DNA from: Lasiosphaeris hirsuta
Lineage: Eukaryota > Ascomycota > Sordariomycetes > Sordariales > Lasiosphaeriaceae
NCBI GenBank assembly: GCA_030549175.1
Contig: JAUKUA010000003.1
Span: forward strand, 2,480,001 to 2,544,000
Reading direction: 5' to 3'
Length of the DNA stretch: 64,000 nt
Below the pieces are notes generated by a model, which was not told the origin of the DNA, did no database searches, and saw only the letters and a list, made by a program, of their open reading frames with translations. Below, in pieces: positions 54,950-64,000 of the stretch; within the stretch, counting starts at the first letter, position 1; each line of letters begins with the position of its first letter. The position numbers and the translations under genes were made by a program.

Positions 54950-57799
54950 ATGGACGAGGCTACCAAAATAGAGATGCCACTCGGTGCCATCGTTGCCCTT
55001 ACAGTCGCTGGCGCTCTCGCCGTGGCTGCTTGTTTCGGCTACTTTGCTGTCCGACTCTCACGACGGCGGCGGGTAGATGGCCAACCGGGCGATGCTACCG
55101 TCGATCACGACAGAGAAGCTTTGACGGCAGCCCGCTCCTGGAGATTGCGAAGGTGCGGACGGAGAGCAGCGGAACCCGACGACGCCCCGATCCCATACCA
55201 CCGGTCTCTCCCTATCCTTCCCCGGGTCTTGACCAGATGTTTCGCCCGCAGCCCGTCCGGCAATTGGCCTTCAGGCTTTCCCCGCAGTAAGAATGCATCC
55301 TGGATCGACGAAGATGCCTTGCATGGACCCGAGGTTCGTACACAGCGGACACACTCTCGGCGGAATAGGATCCGCGAATCGTGGCCGCTCGGCGACGTCG
55401 CGCCTACTCTGCCGAGAATATACAATACTATACATGGCACTTCGTACGAGGATCAGCAGGAACAAGAAAGAATTCTCGGCAACAACCATGTTCGTTCCCC
55501 ATATGGCCAGCTTCGTGTGTTCACTGGACCACTCCCGAAGCCTCCTCCGCCAGTCCATGTGGGGAATAACGGCAGACAACTTGTCCGAAACGGGGCCGGC
55601 ATGCCGTATAGTCCCGGAAGCCAAGATCCTCAGCGGCAAAAGACTGGCCCCATCGCCAGCCAGGCTAGGTCTTTGCCGGTAACGCCATCGGGGACGAGAG
55701 GCCGGAACCTATCAACAGACTCTACCTTGACCGAGATTTTGAGATCAACAGAGAAGAGACTCCAAGAAGGGGCGGTCTCCAGAAAGAACACATTGTCGAG
55801 GTCGCCAAACAAAACAGTGGGAACCAGTAAAGAATGCTTGGTTGAGTCCAGCGAGTCCGTCAGAGCATCACCAGCCCTGAGTCGACCAGTGTCTCAGCCG
55901 CCTAGAACGCCGAGCCCGAAGAAGGCCACGCCTCGCCAGTCCGTTGTTTCCGGCCATAAACGCGAGGAATCGATAGGGTCTCTCACGTCTGACACAGACA
56001 GTCTCTTCTTGGACGAGCTGCTGCAAGAACCACTGGATAGTCCTTCCGGACTGACCAGCCCCAGCCGAAACCCGCGAAGCCAACAGCCAGAGCGACAGGC
56101 CCAGGCAGCCCAGTCGGTGCGTAGCTCAATTTCGTCGACTCTGTCGACCGTCTATAGCGAGGATGAGCGACCTGAGGGAGCAAATTCAGCCAAGGTTTCT
56201 CCAAATGGCGCTGTTGCACAGCCAGCCAAAGCCAAAACGGCGAGCCATGCTGAACCATCCGATCCCTTTGCTTCGAGCTCGAATGTATCCTCGGCCACGG
56301 CGTCAGAGCTGCCAGCTCGACCACCCTCCAATTCCGGATGGCGCCGACCAACCAACGAGGAGATCCTCCAAGACAGTCGGCAACGGGCTTGGTGGATCCG
56401 GGGTCTACCCACTCGTAATTGTCAGTCGGTGACCCTCCCACCCGAGATCAAGCTTCCGCCTAATCCAGTCATACCCGGACGGAAGCCCAAGTCCTTCTCT
56501 CAGCTCGGCTGGTACGACTATCCGGGTGGAGGCCAGCGTGTGTCTATAACATTCCACTCCCAGGGCGCCGCTAGACAGTCGTCCCCGAAGAAATCGAGCA
56601 TTCCCACGAAGAACTCCCAGTACCCGCTTATCCTAGGTACGCCGGCTGCCTCCAGATTGAGCTCGATTGTGATAGCACCACCGATATCGTCTGGCCTGAC
56701 CGGGCTCGGAATCTTCGCACCAGAGCCCCCAGAGCCTGCCAGCACCCCCGGCACGGCCGCCGAGCAGCAAAAGCGGCATACCCGCGCCCCAAGCCTGTCG
56801 CCCGTCAAGGGAACAGCCCTCTCGACGCCCCCGTCACTTGGCCGGACAGCAACGGCAACGGCGTCGCGCGAGCCCACCCACTCGCCGCCGCAGTCGCCGC
56901 AGCAGCAACAGCAGCTCCGTGCCAGCAGCGAGAGCTCCTCGGTCTACTCGCAGGATCTCAACAACGCACTGAGCGCCGCGGCCCAGAACTCGGCCAGCTT
57001 CCAGGCCAACTCGCGACTGGGGGCCGCCTCACCATCACCGTCGCCCAGGCCGACCCCGGACCGCGTGCTCAAGAGATCGACGGAGCGAATCTCGTCGACC
57101 CTCGCCGCCACCGTCGGCGACCTGCGCCGCATGAACAGTAGCGCCAGCACCGCGACTACGGTGTCGGTCGCTTCCGGCGGGAGCCCGACGTTGCCGGCAC
57201 TGCGAGGCGGCGGCTTCAGCCCCGCCCAGCAGCGCAGTGGCCGCGGAAACTACCTCGCCTTGGGCAACACGTCGTTGCGCGACTCCGCCGGTCCGCGCGC
57301 GAGCGTGACGGGGTCGCCGTGCAGGAAGACGGCCACGGCGGAGGGAAGACAGCGGAGCTTGCTGCGACTGGCGGTGGATGCTGGCGAAGACGAGGACGGT
57401 GCAGTGGAGAAGGAGAACCGAACGGAGGGGGAGGGCCGGCAGAAGAAGACCAAGACGGCTGAGTTTAAGATGCCGACGGTCGATTTCACGTTGGAATATG
57501 CGCAGGCCCGCGCAGCGTCTTCGAGTCCCGCGGTTACCCGCACCTCTGCCTCGATCGGCCCTGCTGCGACCGAAGGTGGGCTCCGTGAGGGTAGCGGCGG
57601 TAATGTCGCCACGCCCGTGTCGAAGCGGAGACGCCGAGAGAGCGGCGCGTCGGCGTGGGGGTCAGCGGGCCCAGATGGAAGTCCCCGGTGCCGCAAACGG
57701 GGGAGTCAGGACAGCCTGGGGCTGTATGATTCCGATGGCTTCCTCATCCCCACGCCGCTGAAGAAGGGGCCGCTTAGCCCCCGCTTGCGGACCAGATGA
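54950..57799 (+). CDS. Ser/Pro-rich single-pass membrane protein of unknown function
   Basis: Open frame of 949 residues starting MDEATKIEMPLGAIVALTVAG. Residues about 9-30 form one transmembrane helix, ended by Arg-rich RLSRRRRVDG, so the long tail is likely cytoplasmic. The tail is Ser/Pro/Arg-rich with few ordered parts; the best conserved-looking block is LPPNPVIPGRKPKSFSQLGW, followed by YDYPGGGQRVSITFHSQG (about residues 500-540). The C-terminus carries DFTLEYAQARA and a basic stretch KRRRRESG, followed by SLGLYDSDGFLIPTPLKKG. The frame between about 55105 and 55286 reads poorly (RSWRLRRCGRR, PILPRVLTRCFARSPSGNW). There another frame is more GC-rich at third positions and reads DPIPPVSPYPSPGLDQ, so the model may contain a pair of compensating frame changes. 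A CAG run occurs near 56900. Confidence 0.7.
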   Translation: MDEATKIEMPLGAIVALTVAGALAVAACFGYFAVRLSRRRRVDGQPGDATVDHDREALTAARSWRLRRCGRRAAEPDDAPIPYHRSLPILPRVLTRCFARSPSGNWPSGFPRSKNASWIDEDALHGPEVRTQRTHSRRNRIRESWPLGDVAPTLPRIYNTIHGTSYEDQQEQERILGNNHVRSPYGQLRVFTGPLPKPPPPVHVGNNGRQLVRNGAGMPYSPGSQDPQRQKTGPIASQARSLPVTPSGTRGRNLSTDSTLTEILRSTEKRLQEGAVSRKNTLSRSPNKTVGTSKECLVESSESVRASPALSRPVSQPPRTPSPKKATPRQSVVSGHKREESIGSLTSDTDSLFLDELLQEPLDSPSGLTSPSRNPRSQQPERQAQAAQSVRSSISSTLSTVYSEDERPEGANSAKVSPNGAVAQPAKAKTASHAEPSDPFASSSNVSSATASELPARPPSNSGWRRPTNEEILQDSRQRAWWIRGLPTRNCQSVTLPPEIKLPPNPVIPGRKPKSFSQLGWYDYPGGGQRVSITFHSQGAARQSSPKKSSIPTKNSQYPLILGTPAASRLSSIVIAPPISSGLTGLGIFAPEPPEPASTPGTAAEQQKRHTRAPSLSPVKGTALSTPPSLGRTATATASREPTHSPPQSPQQQQQLRASSESSSVYSQDLNNALSAAAQNSASFQANSRLGAASPSPSPRPTPDRVLKRSTERISSTLAATVGDLRRMNSSASTATTVSVASGGSPTLPALRGGGFSPAQQRSGRGNYLALGNTSLRDSAGPRASVTGSPCRKTATAEGRQRSLLRLAVDAGEDEDGAVEKENRTEGEGRQKKTKTAEFKMPTVDFTLEYAQARAASSSPAVTRTSASIGPAATEGGLREGSGGNVATPVSKRRRRESGASAWGSAGPDGSPRCRKRGSQDSLGLYDSDGFLIPTPLKKGPLSPRLRTR

Positions 57800-58536
57800 G
57801 GGGATCGGGGTGGAGATGTTGTGGTGTTTTTATCTTTGTGGAAAGCGTTTCGTCGGATTGGCTGGGAGGAGCGAGCTTTGCGGGCTGGCACGGAAGGAGA
57901 AGACGAAGAGGAATACCCCCGGACTTGCGATTATTGAGAATTACCGATGATTTCCCTTTGTTAGAGTAGCTCACCCTATGGCACGCACATAATAGTACCA
58001 GTGCAGTAGAGCCAACGGAGCGTCACATTACACTCAATCTAATTCGGTCGCCCCTTTCCTGCAATCGCGTCGCGGTGTGGGAGACGGAGATGGGAGAAGC
58101 TTGTGAACTGTGTGGCACTCTCTTGCTTCGCAATACATACCTTATTCCTCAGTCTCGGATGGAACTTCCGTCGGTATCAAGTCAATGCCATCAGGGTATT
58201 ATTTTTGAGTTATGTGTGTGACAATGGAACAACCTATGGATGTAGTTGAGCTGAACAGCCTTGATTAGGTGATCATGCAGGCAGCTGGGCAAATTGCCTT
58301 CCTCTGTCAATTGGACATCTTCCAGCTGCTGTCAGCTGTCCCTGAGCAACTGCATGTCCCTCATCCTCCAGCCACCGAACCCCTCCAACCCGCGGGTTCT
58401 CCCACAGTCCACTCTCTCGCGAGGTCGTTCGCTAACCTGCACATGCGCTCTCAGGGGACTGTGGTTTTGACTAGTCGTTCCCTCCACCTGTTCACCGCCG
58501 TCTCACCTTGTTTGCGATTTCCCAGCAGTCATTCAG
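57800..58536. promoter_or_regulatory. Upstream region of the GH18-like gene
   Basis: 737 bp between the previous stop and the GH18-like start. C/T-rich close to the ATG. No other gene recognised. Confidence 0.45.
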
Positions 58537-59662
58537 ATGCCTCCCCTCCCCCCACAGCCGCATCAACCCCGCATCATCACCTACTATCGTATGTCTGTAT
58601 ACCAACCCGACAAAACCTCTTGTCCTCTGACACCTCCCCGAGGCCATGGCAAGCATGGAACCACTGACCCCCCATCCAGAAACCCACCATGACCCCTCAG
58701 GCACATACATCAGCGTCCTACCGCTCCTTAGCCAGCCGGACATCTCACTCACTCATCTGATCCTGGCAGCGATCCACCTGAACGAGGACCCCGAGGCCCT
58801 GACCCTCAATGACCACGCACCGTCTCACCCGCGCAACACCACCCTCTGGGCTGAGCTTCGCATTCTCCAGGCCTCGGGCATCAAAGTCCTTGGCATGCTC
58901 GGCGGCGCCGCCAAGGGCAGCTTTGCGCGGCTCGATACCGACGACCTCGCATCCTTCGAGCGGTACTACGTCCCTCTGGCCGCCCTCGTCCGTGAGCGTG
59001 GGCTCGATGGACTGGATCTCGACGTGGAAGAGCCAATGTCGCTTTCCGGCATCGTGCGGCTGATCGACCGCCTGCGCGCCGACTTCGGCCCGGGCTTCCT
59101 CATCACCCTGGCGCCAGTCGCGGCCGCGTTGCTCAATGCCAAGCATAACCTCAGTGGCTTCGACTACGAGGCGCTCGAGGTCATGCGGGGACGTGACATT
59201 GCCTTTTACAATGCTCAGTTCTACTGCGGATGGGGCGATTGTTCTAACCCCGTCATGTATGAGATGTTGTTGATGAAGGGGTGGGCGCCCGAGAGGATAG
59301 TTGTTGGCCTCGTGACAAATCCTGAGAATGGGTCTGGCTGGGTCCCCTGGAACGCTCTTTCGAGCGTGCTGCCTTTGTTGGTTGGGCGGCATCCGCGCTT
59401 CGGCGGCGTGATGGGATGGGAATATTTCAACAGCCTACCGGGCGCGAGAGAGAAGCCGTGGGAATGGGCCCAAACCATGACTTCTCTCTTGAGGGGAAAG
59501 GGTCATCATCAGGTGGTGCCGGACAGCGTGGAAAAACTGGACATCAGCGAGGAAGAGCAAGCCCACGTGGTGGACCCGGACGAAGGAGCTGCAAGCAACA
59601 TCGCTATACCGATCCCTCACAGCTTCGAGTACCACTCCGACGGGGTGGAGGAAGATGAATAG
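58537..59662 (+). CDS. Intracellular GH18-like glycoside hydrolase
   Basis: Hydrolase of family GH18, probably an endo-beta-N-acetylglucosaminidase-type or chitinase-related enzyme of the cytosol. Two exons: 58537-58588 and 58680-59662, giving 344 residues; the 91-nt intron starts GTATGT. The join gives PRIITYYQTHHDPSGTYISV, the first barrel strand of the family. The catalytic motif DGLDLDVE covers residues 127-134 with Glu134 as the general acid. KVLGMLGGAAKGSFARL, LITLAPVA, FYNAQFYCGWGD and GGVMGWEYFNS follow in barrel order. No signal peptide is present, which separates it from secreted chitinases. The last 60 residues are an acidic tail outside the barrel. Specificity is not readable from sequence. 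Confidence 0.88.
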
Positions 59663-62600
59663 ATAAACGGTTTCTGTCATCTCAGGGGCATTGCATGCGC
59701 GCGCCGGAGTCATCGGTTAGGTGTGTGCGCGTTAATTCCCGAGCGCAAAGTATGCACCGAGGATAGGTTTGGCTCGGCATCAAAGCTAAATGGGTTGATT
59801 CCGGATTACGTCTCGGCCGCTACTCGGGGGTGGAACCATTCAGCTGCATAGAGATCCCAAATAATTTTGCAGGGCTTAGAGATCGCGCGTGGTTGACGGG
59901 TCGAAACACAGACGCAGGGCCTATCACTGCATGAGACCAACGTCAGGGGCGCGACATGTGTACATGTAGGCAAGATTGGTATGCCATGTGTTACGGGGGA
60001 GCCCGTCTTGCAATCCGCCCTGTCTATAGGCCTGCGCTTTTCATGACCGAACTGTGGTACTTTGTCATAGGCCGTGCATAAACGGGGGGGGCTTTGCAGC
60101 GTCTGCAGAGAGGCGGCAGAGCCGCTTTGCCCGTCGTAGGCGGCCGGGAGCCTGGCGAGCCTGGTTAGTTGGCCTGTTGTTTGTTGGTCTATCGTAGAGT
60201 CTTCCATCGTGCTGTGTAGCGCAGATGCGGTGTCGGAGTGTTACCTCTTACGTATCTCCGAGAAAGAAGCAGCTCTGACTGGAATGACGCTGGCGAATGA
60301 CGACAGATAAATTGCACAGCACTGGCTGGCGTTGGCATGTTCCACATCGTCGAAGCAGTAATGTCATGACGAGGCCGGGACAAAGCAAACTAACAGAGAA
60401 AGAATCGGTCAGGGAGGTCCATCGCCAACATTGCATTTATGGCCACCACCCCACCAAAAGCGGGCTGGATTAGATGTTGCATGGACGCGCACGTCACCGG
60501 TCTCTGCGTTCTATATCCAGCTGCCACATCATCATGAGGTCCAGACCTCGCACTACGAGCTTATTTCTCTTGATGGATAGTGTCTACGGTGATCTCTCAC
60601 TCTCCTGGTTCGAGAACGAGGGAGGGAGGGTCTCGAAAACGGCCGGTTGGCTGTGACGAGACTTATTGTTTTTGGGCAAGAGAGATGCAAGTCAATAATA
60701 GATCGAGGGGTTTTGTGGAGACATGATGTCGAATCTTGCAGGGTCGATGCGGCTGATGTCATAGGTCGGTACACAGTGTGCGCATCCCCGGCTCCTGAGT
60801 CTCGCTAATTGCCCCCACTCAAGCCAGGTTTCATCTCCTCAGCTCTCTTACCCCACTCAATTCAATGGCTTTTCTGGACATCAGTGCGTCATCAGAACGT
60901 CGCGACTCGCTCTTTGAGCATCATTGTTGTTCTTCTTTCCAAGCCCATCACGGCTGTTGACTCTCACACTCTGTAACGCCAGGCTGCGCTTCAGGCAAGC
61001 GGGTGTGCAGTGTATGCACATAGACGCTCTTGGCTCTTGGGGTGGGTTGTAGGCCTTCATTCCTCTTTCTGATGAGAGAGGGAAGGAAGGTTCTAACCTC
61101 CACTAGCCCATGCGTGCGAAACGGGAATTTTCCAATTGCCGCTTGATAGACACGTGATAGGGTGAAAATAACCTCAGAAATCATGATAAACATCGACATG
61201 CCGTGCTCTAGGTTCACACCGGGCTGCCGGTCTGCCAACTTTTTGTCCCGACCCCGACCTCGCGCCAACTTCTCCAAACCACTCTTTGTTGGGCCCCTCT
61301 GTCCGCGCAAGTCTCCCGACCAGCGTTGCCAATGCCCAAAGGGCCACAAGGGGTTATTATCTGCCTATCCACCTATCCAATCTCCCTGGTGCCCGTTTCT
61401 TGCTTCTCTGTTACCCTCTGCCCCTCCTGTATCCCTTATCCCTATGTCCAGGACGTGTACCTGTACAAGGTCACCCCTGCTCCCTCCTTCTCAGCTCAGT
61501 GCTACGCGATTGCATGCGTCCCGTGCATGTCTGCAGCCGGAACAAGCATTCAAGGAACCAAGGGTCCGCCGCGTTTTGTTTCAACCACTGACATCATGGC
61601 AAACCGCTCATCACTTTTGCGAGTGTGGTTCAAGACCGCCGATCGTCTGTTAGGCTAGTAAGTTCAAGTTGGCTTTGGGAAGGCACGTCTTCTTAGTGTC
61701 ACCCTATCACCCTATCGCCAGAAACGTTGCCCCGGATCAGCCTGTCGTCGCTGAGACCACCGTCATAGTTGACAACGACATTTACCGAATAAGCTTCGAG
61801 GATGATGTCGTCCGTCTCCTCCGTCACCACTGTTGATCCGTGACGGACGGACACGGTGTCACGAACCTTACCGCAAAATCGCCTTACCAGTCACTGCCAG
61901 TTAACACCTGGCATAGCAGGCTGGGCAGACGGTTTGCGAGCTTCGTCGCCCTTTTCCCATCACAATCCACCTCCGTTTCTCCACTTAGACCCTGGACCTG
62001 GTGCGTCATTCAGAAGTACTGGGTACCGGCGCCGCGGCCGCGACCTCTATCCCCCCTTGTGATCAGCAGGGTCTTTTGCCCTTCCCGGATCCCTTGCTCT
62101 TGCCGGACGCTCTGTGGCGCTCGAGTGCGCTGTTGCTGCCTCCGCTTCCATTCGTTCCACCTCGGGTCACTTCCCAGCTCGAAGGCCCTGGATCGTACGA
62201 GTGTGCGGTAGGCCCGGCAAGGCATGTCTCTCCTGCTCGGGTGGGAGATGTGGGAGATACAGCCCAAAAGGTAAGCCAAAAAGAAAAGAAAAAAAAAAAA
62301 CCACCAGCATGAACGTCAGCCATAGGGAACGGAGTGCGGCGTACAGAATACGTCCAGCATCAGGACCTCTCAACGCAAGCAGCACGCTCATCGGTTTTGG
62401 CTTGATTGGTTCACCGAAGGGTACGACATATCGTGCAGCTGCTGCCATGGGGACCCCCAGGAATAATCCCTCCCCCTCTATGGCGAAAACGGTACCTATT
62501 AGCGTCGATCAGCCATGAAAGAAGGCAAACGTGCAGTCCAAGGTAACGGTGTCAAATCAACTTTGAATGCCCACGTCGCTTCGAGGAGCTCCTTGCAGGT

Positions 62601-63132
62601 TGTCGGGGGGCCGGCGTAAGTTCCTTCTTACCCTCCTCTCTGTAGGTGACGGGTGGGTAGGTAGTGGATGGAAAAGAGGGGGGGAGGCCAAAAAACAAGG
62701 GTCCAGTGCAGATCTCAGTGACGGAGGGTACTTCCAGACCCTTCAGTTCTCCCATCCCAGTACTATCCGCTTGTCAGCGTGAGCTTCTCCAGGCCGTCTA
62801 GGGGCCCTACACGTTTCATAGCGTCAGGACCCCCGTCCGTCGCCCCCCAAGTCCACCACATCACTACCGCCTTATGAGATAAACTCCCTGGTGCTAAGCT
62901 CCGGCTTATAAAGCGCCTTTCCCCCCCGATCCCGACCCCTTCTTCTCATCTGTCCTCGGCTCTGCAAGGAATATTCGTCAACTATTTTCACTCCGTTTCA
63001 TCCTGTCATATTCCTCCGAAAACCTTATTCCCAAAACCAACAGCCAAACGCGCACAACAGCAACTCCTTTATACCTCACACCGCACCTCGCCCTCAACGA
63101 CGTCACTACGCCTTCTTACCCGAGACATCACC
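59663..63132. promoter_or_regulatory. 3.5 kb upstream region of the 85-residue gene
   Basis: No coding gene recognised. Several C/T-rich tracts (about 61,360-61,500), a CACGTG box at 61151-61156 and A-rich runs (62280-62302) are scattered through it. Near its right end is a TATAAA box followed by a C/T-rich leader. The size suggests complex regulation or unannotated non-coding transcripts, but I cannot show either. Confidence 0.5.
62907..62912 (+). promoter_or_regulatory. TATA box
   Basis: TATAAA in CCGGCTTATAAAGCGCC, 226 bp before the ATG at 63133. It is followed by a C/T-rich tract (CCTTTCCCCCCCG and CTTCTTCTCATCTG), the usual layout of strong fungal promoters. Confidence 0.6.
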
Positions 63133-63390
63133 ATGTCTTCTTCCCAAAGTTTTTCAATGGCGTTCTCATCACCGTCCCCACCCGCTGATATCGGCACGTA
63201 CTCGCGTTTCATGCACCAGCACACCAAGCGTCAGATGGAGGCTGCATCACAGTCATCCCTCCGGAGAACACACAGCAACCAGTCGTCCAACAGCGGCGGC
63301 AGCGGCGTCGGTAGCGGGCCCTCTCCCCTTGCCAACGGCTACAGCACGCCGGGGAATCGGAACTCGGGCGGCTACAGCTACCAATCTTAA
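63133..63390 (+). CDS. Small fungal protein, 85 residues, unknown function
   Basis: Single exon. Sequence starts MSSSQSFSMAFSSPSPPADIG, with the predicted helix DIGTYSRFMHQHTKRQMEAAS at about residues 19-39, then a Ser/Gly/Asn-rich tail ending GGYSYQS. The SRFMHQHTKRQMEAA segment seems to recur in small fungal proteins from memory, but I cannot name a family. Support comes from the TATA box 226 bp upstream, the C/T-rich leader and the CACC context just before the ATG. No membrane segment or signal. The minus strand is also open here, but with weak composition and no promoter-like context. Confidence 0.68.
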   Translation: MSSSQSFSMAFSSPSPPADIGTYSRFMHQHTKRQMEAASQSSLRRTHSNQSSNSGGSGVGSGPSPLANGYSTPGNRNSGGYSYQS

Positions 63391-64000
63391 TAAGCTTTGA
63401 ATATCAAGATCGTGAGGAGCTGAAAACGGGGAAATGATTGAGGGCAATTGCCTTTTTCGTTGTTGCGCCCCGTGTGTGTGATTACGAATTCCGAGTGTGG
63501 GGCTGGTACGAGCATTCGACGGTGAGGCCGCTGGACAAAGAAATACGACCGAAAAGGCAGGGAAACAAACAATGCAGGTGACCGCCGCTGGGAAATAAGG
63601 AACCAGGCTTGCAAACAGGGAAGCTGATGCTGAGGAAGAGCAAAGCTTCATGACGTTGTCACACTCGCAGATGAACTTTTTGCTAGGTGGTGATGGTAGC
63701 ATGTTATATTGGGTGTGTTTTGGTATTATCTGGGTCTCATGATCATGGCATTCATATATCCCACTGCTAGGTGGGCGGGAATTGTGATTGTGTTGGGATT
63801 GGGACTGGTTATGGAAATAAGCACGGCGTTCAGGATGAGAGTGGAGGTTTCTGGGTGTTGATGGGTGTGATTTGGTTTTGCTGGCAGGCCTTGAATATAA
63901 TAACTTGCCAACCCAGAATGATTGATGACAGTTTGATTTCTTGGGCGAGAGATCTTGGCAGAGAAGTCTACCCAGATGGAAGTCCTGTGTCATTGCACTC
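63391..64000. other. 3' flank of the 85-residue gene
   Basis: 610 bp to the window end. It probably contains a long 3' untranslated region. A minus-strand open frame covers it but is rejected below. Confidence 0.45.

Noticed and set aside
61162..61653. Plus-strand frame of 163 codons in the 3.5 kb gap
   Set aside because: No conserved segment, poor codon pattern and three overlapping open frames; probably chance in C/T-rich DNA.
63253..63993. Minus-strand open frame of 246 codons
   Set aside because: It lies antisense to the 85-residue gene and its 3' flank; composition is uneven (long Ser/Cys/Phe stretches, Ala-Arg repeats) and no family is recognisable.

Overview
The window is nuclear DNA of a filamentous ascomycete (Pezizomycotina, most likely a sordariomycete). 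The genes have short GT-AG introns, mostly 50-80 nt, with CTAAC or CTGAC branch points. Leaders are pyrimidine-rich, and intergenic spaces run from 0.2 to 3.5 kb. The products are typical eukaryotic or fungal proteins: transportin, CAF-1 large subunit, SYG1, Sm-D3, UBC7, an auxilin. I rebuilt 26 supported genes plus one weak candidate by joining exons by eye. Several depend on very small exons, and one five-exon gene (DUF3140 family, 19516-20179) has no long open frame at all.

Layout. 1-5254: 5' part of a transportin gene, proteasome chaperone Pba4, and a carnosine N-methyltransferase-like gene. 5475-12697: a short-chain dehydrogenase, a large fungal ATP-dependent DNA ligase-like protein, a CipC/DUF3759 stress protein and a secreted trefoil-lectin-like protein. 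13428-20179: tRNA m1A58 methyltransferase catalytic subunit, a secreted glycosidase-like protein, a VOC protein, an M50B-like membrane metalloprotease and the DUF3140 gene. 20888-25731: CAF-1 large subunit and a fungal protein of unknown function. 25732-29067: a gene-poor gap. 29068-39726: SYG1/XPR1-type SPX-EXS transporter, aspartyl aminopeptidase, a PAF-acetylhydrolase-like esterase and an unknown basic protein. 41258-48296: Sm-D3, an unknown mitochondrial-type protein, UBC7 (frameshifted here) and the auxilin homologue. 51506-63390: a secreted DUF1996 protein, a Ser/Pro-rich membrane protein, a GH18-like hydrolase and an 85-residue protein behind a 3.5 kb upstream region.

There is no operon, secondary-metabolite cluster, CRISPR array, transposon, rRNA or convincing tRNA. 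Neighbours are mostly housekeeping genes in unrelated pathways, so the window does not read as one functional system. The points most worth a second look are a one-base frameshift in UBC7, the 5-nt coding first exon of SYG1, the altered motif I of the ligase-like protein, a stretch of the membrane-protein gene where another frame looks more coding, a degenerate repeat array in that gene's leader, and cell-cycle-type promoter sites ahead of the CAF-1 gene.
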